DNA of 6,807 nt. Origin: Pseudomonadota bacterium. GTDB taxonomy: Bacteria > Bdellovibrionota_B > Oligoflexia > Oligoflexales > Bin106. The DNA lies in the NCBI GenBank assembly GCA_026710525.1, contig JAPOQT010000309.1, positions 1 through 6,807 on the forward strand, in the 5' to 3' direction. The translations under genes and the position numbers were made by a program. The notes beneath the pieces are model-generated. The model worked only from the letters and a program-made list of their open reading frames with translations, made no database searches and had not been told where the DNA came from. How positions within the stretch are numbered: the stretch's first letter is position 1; each line of letters opens with the position of its first letter. Below are positions 1 to 5,708 of the stretch, in pieces.

Positions 1-1059
1 AGGGTCACCGGGAACGGCATTTTTATTCACAGTAATACCAAGGTGATCAAGCACACTGGCGACAGTGGCACCATCAAAATCCCGATGACGAACGTCAAGC
101 AAAACCAAATGATTATCAGTGCCACCAGACACAAGTTTCTGCCCTTGACTCACCAAAGTTTGAGCAAAGGCTTGAGCGTTGTCGATGGTTTTCTGTTGTA
201 GAACTTTAAATTCATCGGAGGCAGCAAGTAAAAAACAACTCCCTTTCATCGCTATTTGGTGGAGTAACGGACCACCCTGTAAAATGGGAAATACTCCTTT
301 ATTTAATAGGGTAGAGAGTTGATCATCGTTCCATAAAATCACCCCCCCCCTTGGTCCCCGCAAAGTTTTATGAGTAGTGCTGGTAACCACGTGGGCGTGA
401 GGAAACGGTGACGGATGATGGTGAGACGCCACTAAGCCAGCGATATGAGCCATATCAACTAACAAGTAAGCTCCCACCTTATCAGCGATGGTTCGAAAAG
501 CGGCAAAATCAATAATTCGCGGATAAGCAGAGGCACCAGCCACAATCATTGCTGGCTTAATCTCCAAAGCCTTCGCCTCAATAGCATGGTAATCAAGTAA
601 CTCTTTATTATTATCAAGCTGGTAAAAGTGAGCGTCATATAACCGACCAGAAAAATTCACCGGAGAACCATGAGTTAAATGACCACCATGATCAAGATCA
701 AGCCCTAAAACCCTATCTCCCGGCTCAAGCAATGACATCATCACAGCTGCATTAGCTGAAGCACCTGAGTGTGGTTGAACGTTAGCAAACTCACAACCAA
801 ACAACTCGGTGACTCTTTTAATCGCTAGTTCTTCCATCGCGTCCACATGCACACAACCATCATAATAACGACGATGAGGCAAGCCTTCAGCGTATTTGTT
901 AGTGAATGGACTCGCCATACCAGCCATCAGCGCTGGATGTAAAAAGTTCTCAGAAGCTATCATCTCAAGGGTAGAACGCTGACGGGCAAGCTCTAATTCA
1001 ATGAGTTGGTAAATCTCAGGGTCCACCGATTTAACAGGATACCAAGGAGTTTGTGCCAT
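1..1059 (-). CDS. glyA: Serine hydroxymethyltransferase, 3' end beyond window
   Basis: This PLP enzyme interconverts serine plus tetrahydrofolate with glycine plus 5,10-methylene-tetrahydrofolate in the cytosol, feeding purine, thymidylate and methionine synthesis. My translation from ATG at 1059 runs open for 353 codons to base 1; about 60-65 C-terminal residues are missing compared with the usual length of about 415. Recognisable family blocks are IASENF (near residue 34), TNKYAEGLPHRRYYDGC (53-69), HGGHLTHGSPVNFSG (about 124-138), VDMAHIAG (201-208; Asp202 and His205 contact PLP) and THKTLRGPRGG (229-239) with the Schiff-base Lys231. SGGTDNHL and ITVNKNAVP follow near the edge. The start is fixed by the normal N-terminus (MAQTPWYPV); the ribosome binding site is weak, only an A/G-rich stretch. 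A run of nine G lies in the Arg-Gly-Gly codons just after the catalytic lysine. The gene follows the exported-protein gene after 136 bp and has a likely promoter of its own. Identification is secure. Confidence 0.97.
   Translation of the reverse strand, partial: MAQTPWYPVKSVDPEIYQLIELELARQRSTLEMIASENFLHPALMAGMASPFTNKYAEGLPHRRYYDGCVHVDAMEELAIKRVTELFGCEFANVQPHSGASANAAVMMSLLEPGDRVLGLDLDHGGHLTHGSPVNFSGRLYDAHFYQLDNNKELLDYHAIEAKALEIKPAMIVAGASAYPRIIDFAAFRTIADKVGAYLLVDMAHIAGLVASHHHPSPFPHAHVVTSTTHKTLRGPRGGVILWNDDQLSTLLNKGVFPILQGGPLLHQIAMKGSCFLLAASDEFKVLQQKTIDNAQAFAQTLVSQGQKLVSGGTDNHLVLLDVRHRDFDGATVASVLDHLGITVNKNAVPGDP
342..350. repeat. C9/G9 homopolymer inside glyA
   Basis: Nine consecutive C on the + strand, read as G9 in glyA, encode part of Arg-Gly-Gly (237-239) six residues after the PLP lysine. 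Synonymous codons could have avoided the run. G/C runs of this length are classical slippage sites, so it is either a mutation-prone spot or a base-calling risk. The frame is intact in this copy. Confidence 0.95.
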
Positions 1060-1087
1060 AGTTTTACTTTAACTGGTTAACATCATA

Positions 1088-1096
1088 CTTATAGCA
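1088..1096 (-). promoter_or_regulatory. Probable extended -10 promoter of glyA
   Basis: On the minus strand this reads TGCTATAAG: the TGn extension followed by TATAAG, five of six matches to the sigma-70 -10 hexamer. It lies about 28 bases upstream of the glyA ATG, giving a short leader of about 20 nt. There is no good -35 hexamer at 16-18 bp, which fits an extended -10 type promoter or one needing an activator. A second -10-like hexamer, TATGAT, overlaps just downstream (1082-1087). The short leader leaves no room for a riboswitch. Confidence 0.5.
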
Positions 1097-1112
1097 GTCT
1101 AATGAGAGGGCG

Positions 1113-1122
1113 AGCCATGGCT
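1113..1122. promoter_or_regulatory. 10-bp palindrome at glyA -35 position, possible operator
   Basis: AGCCATGGCT is a perfect 10-bp inverted repeat. Given the extended -10 at 1088-1096, its centre falls about 35 bp before the expected transcription start, where an activator or repressor would act. Outside the 10 bp the symmetry is lost. It does not match the E. coli PurR or CRP consensus sites. Placement is suggestive, but a 10-bp palindrome can arise by chance. Confidence 0.25.
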
Positions 1123-1130
1123 ACCTATGA

Positions 1131-1152
1131 GTGATTAAGATAAGGAAATCAC
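1131..1152. repeat. Inverted repeat GTGATT-N10-AATCAC upstream of glyA
   Basis: Six-bp arms (1131-1136 and 1147-1152) are separated by 10 bases, so the half-sites repeat about 16 bp apart. The element sits between the end of the exported-protein gene and the glyA promoter. No T-run follows on either strand, so it is not an intrinsic terminator. It could be a protein-binding site or a weak hairpin. Confidence 0.25.
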
Positions 1153-1195
1153 CGCTAGATAGTAAAGGAGCTCTCAAGTCATCCACACTATACCA

Positions 1196-2719
1196 CTACT
1201 CGACTAACTGACAAGGTAAATTAAGGGCAGATAATAATATCCATTTGCCAGATAAGGTTTTCACCAAACCAAAACGATTCTTCGAAAAGTTAGTTGCTAG
1301 CTTAACTATGGCACCTTTTGCTAAACTATCCACATGACCTTGTCTGCCAGGTTGTGGCTGACCACGACCATAGAGATGTGCTTTGTCTTTGCCCACTTGA
1401 CATAGGTAATGAGAGCCCTTGACCGACTGGGAACTACTGAGAGTTGGAGTCTCTGGGTGTAAATCAGTATCACCCGAAGTCTTGCCTCCCCCTTCTGTCA
1501 CCGGATCAACTCGGTAATTTACTGTTGCGACCACAGGGGGCTGCCCTCCGTTCTGTCGTGTCCATTGAATGTTGTACTGACGAGTGGCTTCTTGATCAGA
1601 TAGTGATAGTGGAGTCCATGGTTCAGTAGCCCAAACGGGTGGCACACCAATATCATGACCAAACTGTCTTACTGCTCTCTGTAACAAACCTTTCGGAATC
1701 GAACTCGGCGAGAATTTTGGGTACTCAGGAGTACCTTTTTTATAATGAGAATCAGCATAATATTTCACGGCACAGTACTCATAACCATCAACCCACTTGC
1801 CGTGGGGTCTTCTCCCACTATGGGGTCGAAAACTCTGGTCATACAAAAAGCCAGTGTATGCCTTTCTCCAAGTATCATTCACCCCGTGGTGGTACCACTG
1901 ATTATGCTGCACATAGGCACACTCATAGGCATAAGAAAAGGTGTCAATGGTCCAGCTATAGTTTTTAGCATTACAAGGGTTTAACTCGATGACTTCATCC
2001 CTAGATATCTCACCATGTTGTACTTGATAATTAAGCCAACCAATTTCTTTAGCAAGACGACATACTTTACCACGTAAGGCAAATCTGTTGGCCATCACAT
2101 CACCGGTAAAGCCATTATTTTCTTTTAATTTTAAACATTTCTGACCGCCTTCTGCCATAGTCCACCACCAAAAAGTGGAACAAAAATCAGGACCTCCCTT
2201 GTGGCCAAGAAAACCAAGACCATAATCACCACATATGGCGCCCAAACTAAAGTTTTCTTCAATATCAGTGTCGATTTGAAAATGACCCCGACACACACCG
2301 CTCGAGCAATTACTGGTTAAAGATTTTCTATGGAAATCATACACTCCCCAACCATCAGACATAATCGATGTTTCAAAATCTTTCACCAGAGCGTAAAAAG
2401 CCACAGGATGAATAGGTCTATCAGGATTTCGAGTCATGTTAAGGACCATACGCCGATTACGCTCAGCCACTTTTCGGGCTATTGAATTCTGAATATTCGG
2501 CATTCTGGAAAACATCAAGGCATAAAATTTGCGAGATTTTTCATAGATCATAGGATAAATCAAGTCACAACGTTGGGGATTACCTTGCTTCAGATCAATC
2601 ATCGATGTGGCTGACACTCCACTGAGAAACTGGTCCTTTTTGCTGAGTATACGACAGCCCAAACAGAGAGCTATAACGAGCAGTGCCCCAACCAGGGGAA
2701 GTTGTCTATTACTTACCAT
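1196..2719 (-). CDS. Exported cysteine-rich protein, putative lysozyme-fold plus SH3b-like domain
   Basis: I do not recognise this 507-residue protein as a named family. Residues 1-22 form a signal peptide (Arg5, then LPLVGALLVIALCLGC). Cys22 after Leu-Gly suggests a lipoprotein, but Cys19 at -3 makes the lipobox imperfect, so signal peptidase I cleavage is possible. After Cys22 there are 12 cysteines (51, 138, 143, 163, 180, 195, 220, 249, 267, 316, 440, 503), an even number that suits a disulfide-bonded periplasmic protein. Residues 104-150 (HPVAFYALVKDFETS, then SSGVCRGHFQID) resemble the catalytic helix and strand of lysozyme/SLT transglycosylases, with Glu116 as candidate catalytic acid. 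Residues 364-434 are a Pro/Gly/Ser/Thr-rich linker. Residues 436-507 look SH3b-like (AHLY, LAKGAIVKL, LVKTLSGKWILLSAL), bracketed by Cys440 and Cys503. The ATG has TGAGGA just upstream (2723-2728, short spacing). The domain calls are inference by eye; that the gene is real and exported is well supported. Confidence 0.85.
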   Translation of the reverse strand: MVSNRQLPLVGALLVIALCLGCRILSKKDQFLSGVSATSMIDLKQGNPQRCDLIYPMIYEKSRKFYALMFSRMPNIQNSIARKVAERNRRMVLNMTRNPDRPIHPVAFYALVKDFETSIMSDGWGVYDFHRKSLTSNCSSGVCRGHFQIDTDIEENFSLGAICGDYGLGFLGHKGGPDFCSTFWWWTMAEGGQKCLKLKENNGFTGDVMANRFALRGKVCRLAKEIGWLNYQVQHGEISRDEVIELNPCNAKNYSWTIDTFSYAYECAYVQHNQWYHHGVNDTWRKAYTGFLYDQSFRPHSGRRPHGKWVDGYEYCAVKYYADSHYKKGTPEYPKFSPSSIPKGLLQRAVRQFGHDIGVPPVWATEPWTPLSLSDQEATRQYNIQWTRQNGGQPPVVATVNYRVDPVTEGGGKTSGDTDLHPETPTLSSSQSVKGSHYLCQVGKDKAHLYGRGQPQPGRQGHVDSLAKGAIVKLATNFSKNRFGLVKTLSGKWILLSALNLPCQLVE

Positions 2720-2810
2720 ATGTCCTCAACCTATTTATGAACAGAATATTTTCAAAAAAAAATAGTACACTCCGTGGCATTCATTTTTTCCTTCGGTTAT
2801 CGTATCATGA
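2720..2810 (-). promoter_or_regulatory. AT-rich spacer between nadD and the exported-protein gene
   Basis: This 91-bp gap holds T9 on the coding strand (2754-2762), preceded by A6 about 20 bases earlier. Those could pair as A-rich and U-rich arms around a very weak GC core (CAC-GGA-GTG), so an imperfect intrinsic terminator for nadD is possible but poor. A promoter candidate at its upstream edge has TGATACGAT as an extended -10 (hexamer 2799-2804) and TTCTCA as a -35 (2822-2827, inside the nadD end) at 17-bp spacing, each hexamer matching four of six. The ribosome binding site TGAGGA is at 2723-2728. Whether the downstream gene is independent or read through from nadD is not settled by the sequence. 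Confidence 0.3.
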
Positions 2811-3611
2811 TCAAATATTCTTGAGAAAATCATAGACTGATTGAGTAACATAATTTCTCATATCAGGGTGACGAGGGTTGCTTGCTAGTAACTCTCTAAT
2901 AACAGTACTAGAAATATTCATTAACTGACCTTCCATCAAAATAACGTGAGATAGATTTTTTTTTGGTCGTGATACCCTACTAGCAATCTCAGCCACATCA
3001 AAACCCATGGTTTGAGAATCACCATGATGTTTGTCACGGTGGATACCTGTAACCTCAAAATTCAAGTTATCAAGACAACTTTTCAGGTCCGTAAGTAGCA
3101 CTGACTGACCATTATCCACACTGGGAGCACCTGTCTGCTGCCCCCTTGGATAAACACATAATGTTACCCACTCTAAAAGATCTTCTGGGTAGTCCCAAGT
3201 ATGAAAATGTAACAATTGATCCTGACCAATCACCCATGATAACTCCCCAGCTCCTAAACCATACATATGCCTCAGGCGCTCCACCGTGTGCCAAGTAATA
3301 CTCACACCCCCGAGCCGCTGTTCAAGATGACTCACCGCCACGCGATCACTTAGTACTTGATCGCGAAGGGATAGCTGTAACAAGGTCACTCGCGTGTTAA
3401 AGGAGAATTGATGTTGTTTAAAAGTGGCTTGCTGATTTTCTGTTAAGCCGTTAGTGATATAGGATGATGATTGAAAGCTCGGCATTATCACAATACGACT
3501 ATCAGTAAACAATTGGTCCAGTACTGACACAATTTTCATATGCCCCAAATGACAGGGATCAAAACTACCACCGTAAACCAACATCTTGGGTAACTGAAAT
3601 AATCTTGGCAC
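2811..3611 (-). CDS. nadD: Nicotinate-nucleotide adenylyltransferase, unusually long
   Basis: This enzyme transfers AMP from ATP to nicotinate mononucleotide, making deamido-NAD for cytosolic NAD synthesis. GGSFDPCHLGH (14-24) is the nucleotidyltransferase signature with the HxGH-type motif, IGQDQLLHFHTW (128-139) matches the NadD substrate-site block, and ISSTVIR (233-239) is the second ATP-binding motif. The C-terminal YVTQSVYDFL also fits. At 266 residues it exceeds the usual 190-220. The extra length lies roughly at 49-70, where the normal Pro-Pro-His-Lys motif is absent or displaced, and at 157-222. I chose GTG at 3611 because TGAGGT (3620-3625) lies 8 bases before it; the ATG at codon 10 has no ribosome binding site. 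It starts 19 bp after the protease stop, so co-transcription is likely. A9 at codons for Lys-Lys-Asn (217-219) is a slippage-prone run. CoaD is excluded by the TW and ISSTxIR contexts. Confidence 0.9.
   Translation of the reverse strand: MPRLFQLPKMLVYGGSFDPCHLGHMKIVSVLDQLFTDSRIVIMPSFQSSSYITNGLTENQQATFKQHQFSFNTRVTLLQLSLRDQVLSDRVAVSHLEQRLGGVSITWHTVERLRHMYGLGAGELSWVIGQDQLLHFHTWDYPEDLLEWVTLCVYPRGQQTGAPSVDNGQSVLLTDLKSCLDNLNFEVTGIHRDKHHGDSQTMGFDVAEIASRVSRPKKNLSHVILMEGQLMNISSTVIRELLASNPRHPDMRNYVTQSVYDFLKNI
2956..2964. repeat. T9/A9 homopolymer inside nadD
   Basis: Nine T on the + strand read as A9 in nadD (Pro-Lys-Lys-Asn codons), about 45 bases before the ISSTVIR motif. Runs of A9 are known sites of polymerase slippage. 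The frame is intact here. Confidence 0.95.
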
Positions 3612-3619
3612 GGCAAGTG

Positions 3620-3625
3620 ACCTCA
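3620..3625 (-). promoter_or_regulatory. Ribosome binding site deciding the nadD GTG start
   Basis: The minus strand reads TGAGGT, 8 bases before GTG at 3611. The alternative in-frame ATG nine codons later is preceded by a sequence lacking any Shine-Dalgarno match, so this site decides the start. Confidence 0.75.
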
Positions 3626-3630
3626 GTAAA

Positions 3631-4905
3631 TTAAGCTTTACCCTCGTCTCCTATAGATTCAAGCACGGTAATTCTCTCAATCACAGGAGGGTGAGAGGCA
3701 TACAACCAGGAAACGAGAGGGTGAGTTAAAGGCATCGTCTGGTTCATTTCTCGTAACTTTAAGAGGCCCGCCACTAAATCCTTAGCTGGAGATAAACTAG
3801 CAGCAAACCTATCGGCAGCAAACTCATCATGCCGGGATAAAAAGCTAAACAATGGCTGTAAAAAACGCACGATAATTTTATTAAAAAACAAAAAGAAGAA
3901 AAACGTGGTGGTATACAGGGTGGCACCTGAAAAACCAAAATCCTGGGCCAGCTCAGGACGAGCTGCTATCAAAGATAAACCAGCAAACACCACAAACGAT
4001 ACGGCAGTTGCTTGCATAACACGGAATTTAAGATGACCAAGCTTATAGTGTCCTAATTCGTGTGCTACCACTGCGAGTAACTCATCATGGTTCAGCTTCT
4101 CCATGAGCGTATCATAAAGCACAACCCTCTTCTGCTTAAAAAAACCAGTGAAATAAGCATTACCATGGGTGCTGCGCTTCGAGCCATTAATCTTTAAAAT
4201 CTTACTCAGCTGAAAATTCACTCTTTTAGCCATATCAACTAACCCGTCATATAAAGCCTGATCATCGCCGTCTCGATCTATGGGGGCAAATTTATAAAAC
4301 CAGTGGTTGATCAATGGCTGTATTAAGCAACTTAAAAATAAAAATAATGATGCGAGAATCCAGGTGGTGAGCCACCAAAATCCACCCATTGAAATCAGGA
4401 ACATAAACAAACCATAAAACACACTCGACAAAACAAGACTAATAACCGTCGATTTCAGAATATCTGTGCAAAAAAGTCGTGTGGTATATTTGTTAAAACC
4501 ATGTTTCTGTTCAAGAACAAATGTGGCGTAATAATCTAGAGGGAGTCCTAATATTGTTGTGACCACAGCAGTAAAAGCGAAGAAAATAATACCGGTAACC
4601 ATCTCAGCACCATTCACATAAGAAGAAAGACTTAATGCTATCTGCTCAAAAAGAGTGAGCCCTCCTAGGGCATAAAACAAAATGAAACAAACAAGATAGA
4701 GGCTTTTTTTTAACAAACTAAAATAGTAATGATCCTTGAAATATGCGTATGACTTCTGCAAGTTGTCCTCAGAAATACCTAAAACCTTTTGACATGATTT
4801 TTGTCTATCCTGGCAACTCACGTACTGATAATTAAGATATTTTAACCAAATTTCAGCCAGCTCAAAGACGGCATAAACAAAAAGAAAAACCACTAAATAC
4901 GACAT
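3631..4905 (-). CDS. M48 family membrane metalloprotease, Ste24/CAAX protease 1-like
   Basis: This is an integral inner-membrane zinc endopeptidase of the Ste24 (M48A) type. In eukaryotes the family cleaves prenylated CAAX proteins; bacteria lack that substrate class, so a role in membrane-protein quality control is more likely (inference). The 424 residues match the family length. Several hydrophobic segments fill the N-terminal half (about 2-20, 67-90, 103-120, 152-175, 178-197), two more lie at about 297-315 and 330-347, and the Ste24-specific block LEQKHGFNKYT spans 131-141. Catalytic elements are NAYFTGFF (249-256), HELGH (282-286; His282 and His286 bind zinc, Glu283 catalyses), and DEFAAD (360-365) with the third ligand Glu361. 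SHPPVIER (404-411) is the conserved C-terminal substrate-binding motif. All key residues are intact. The ATG has AGAGGA (4913-4918) at 7-base spacing. It follows rph by 77 bp with no convincing promoter or terminator and is probably co-transcribed with nadD. Confidence 0.95.
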   Translation of the reverse strand: MSYLVVFLFVYAVFELAEIWLKYLNYQYVSCQDRQKSCQKVLGISEDNLQKSYAYFKDHYYFSLLKKSLYLVCFILFYALGGLTLFEQIALSLSSYVNGAEMVTGIIFFAFTAVVTTILGLPLDYYATFVLEQKHGFNKYTTRLFCTDILKSTVISLVLSSVFYGLFMFLISMGGFWWLTTWILASLFLFLSCLIQPLINHWFYKFAPIDRDGDDQALYDGLVDMAKRVNFQLSKILKINGSKRSTHGNAYFTGFFKQKRVVLYDTLMEKLNHDELLAVVAHELGHYKLGHLKFRVMQATAVSFVVFAGLSLIAARPELAQDFGFSGATLYTTTFFFFLFFNKIIVRFLQPLFSFLSRHDEFAADRFAASLSPAKDLVAGLLKLREMNQTMPLTHPLVSWLYASHPPVIERITVLESIGDEGKA

Positions 4906-4916
4906 AAAACCATCCT

Positions 4917-4925
4917 CTATTAATA
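4917..4925. repeat. Direct repeat CTATTAATA, copy near protease start
   Basis: CTATTAATA contains the perfect 8-bp palindrome TATTAATA. An identical copy lies 55 bp away at 4972-4980, so one copy sits at each end of the short rph-protease gap. This copy abuts and slightly overlaps the protease ribosome binding site. It may be paired operator sites, or chance in AT-rich DNA. Confidence 0.3.
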
Positions 4926-4971
4926 AACAGGTTTAAAAACACAGGGTATCTCAGCTAAAAGCCTTTTTGCC

Positions 4972-4980
4972 CTATTAATA
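4972..4980. repeat. Direct repeat CTATTAATA, copy near rph stop
   Basis: This is the second copy of the 9-bp element at 4917-4925, located just after the rph stop codon. The spacing of 55 bp is a little over five helical turns, so both copies would face roughly the same side of the DNA. Confidence 0.3.
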
Positions 4981-4982
4981 TA

Positions 4983-5699
4983 CTAAGCCAAATACTCATC
5001 CTTTAACCGCTCAAGATAATCAAATGTTGGTGCCAAACTCACACCTGCTAACGCCACGATTTCCTGTAAAGTCGTCGGTGAAAAAGCTTGTTTTTCAGCA
5101 CATCCCTGGATTTCAACCAGCTGCTGTTTTGAATTCATTACCACCGTTATATCCGCGTTAGCTGAGTAATCATGATTATAGTCAGGATCCACAATCAGAC
5201 CTTTGTCATGGGTGGCAATGGAGATGGCGCCAATAAGATCTTTGAGGGTATTACTTGCACATTTGCCACGTTTTTGTAAACGGGATATGGCAAGAATCAG
5301 AGCAACCATAGCACCATTGAGGGATGTGGTCCGGGTACCACCGTCAGCCAAAATAACATCACAGTCAAAGATCAGGGTTTGCCCAGGAATCTGGGTAAGG
5401 TCAACGGCAGCGCGTAAAGAGCGGGACAGGATGCGTTGAATCTCAGAAGTTCGACCAGATATCCGAGACCGTTCCCGTTTATGCCTTTGTTGAGTTGATG
5501 ACGGTAAAAGATTGTACTCGGCGGTCACCCACCCCTGCTCTGATTTGTTCGGGCGTAACCATGACGGCACCTCCTCTAAATGAGAGCAAGTGACGATCAC
5601 TTGAGTCTTACCTGCGCTAGCCAAAACACTCCCGAGGGCGTGGGAGGTATAATCCAGAACATAATTCGTGGGACGAGCTTGGTGATGATCAGATGTCAT
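4983..5699 (-). CDS. rph: Ribonuclease PH (tRNA 3'-end phosphorolytic exonuclease)
   Basis: RNase PH removes 3' nucleotides from tRNA precursors with phosphate as the attacking group, as a cytosolic hexamer. The protein has 238 residues, the E. coli length. Conserved blocks are QGWVTAEYNLLPSST (55-69), SGRTSEIQRILSRSLRAAVDL (81-101; Arg83 in the phosphate site), FDCDVILADGGTRTTSLNGA (111-130; Thr122-Arg123 also phosphate binding), HDYSANADITVVM (176-188; Asp177 and Asp183 as likely metal ligands) and VEIQGCAEKQAFS (195-207). The start is ATG at 5699: the purF TGA lies in frame only three codons upstream, so no longer N-terminus is possible. As a result the usual N-terminal Arg-x-Asp-Gly-Arg motif is reduced to SDHHQARP. 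The ribosome binding site is weak (GAAAG overlapping the purF stop), suggesting translation coupled to purF. Confidence 0.96.
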   Translation of the reverse strand: MTSDHHQARPTNYVLDYTSHALGSVLASAGKTQVIVTCSHLEEVPSWLRPNKSEQGWVTAEYNLLPSSTQQRHKRERSRISGRTSEIQRILSRSLRAAVDLTQIPGQTLIFDCDVILADGGTRTTSLNGAMVALILAISRLQKRGKCASNTLKDLIGAISIATHDKGLIVDPDYNHDYSANADITVVMNSKQQLVEIQGCAEKQAFSPTTLQEIVALAGVSLAPTFDYLERLKDEYLA

Positions 5700-5708
5700 G
5701 CTAGTCTT

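Noticed and set aside
1179..1187. DnaA-box-like TCATCCACA
   Set aside because: It is one mismatch from TTATCCACA but isolated; no cluster of boxes or AT-rich unwinding region supports an origin.
1060..1195. Glycine or other riboswitch upstream of glyA
   Set aside because: The likely leader is only about 20 nt and no glycine-riboswitch core or other conserved RNA element is visible.
1444..1984. Three overlapping + strand open frames (1444-1629, 1639-1968, 1745-1984)
   Set aside because: They lie antisense to the exported-protein gene, are compositionally odd (rich in His, Thr and Ser) and show no domain. The minus-strand frame has a signal peptide, a ribosome binding site and domain-like structure.
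2754..2795. Intrinsic terminator after nadD
   Set aside because: The T9 run is present, but the only GC stem before it is a 3-bp CAC/GTG pair. It is too weak to call as a terminator and is noted only within the spacer entry.
3112..3294. Minus-strand open frame inside nadD
   Set aside because: It is an out-of-frame shadow of nadD without a ribosome binding site or domain.
3584..3584. ATG at nadD codon 10 as the true start
   Set aside because: There is no ribosome binding site before it, while GTG at 3611 has TGAGGT at 8-base spacing.
5203..5439. + strand open frame opposite rph
   Set aside because: It is antisense to conserved RNase PH coding sequence, with no motif of its own.
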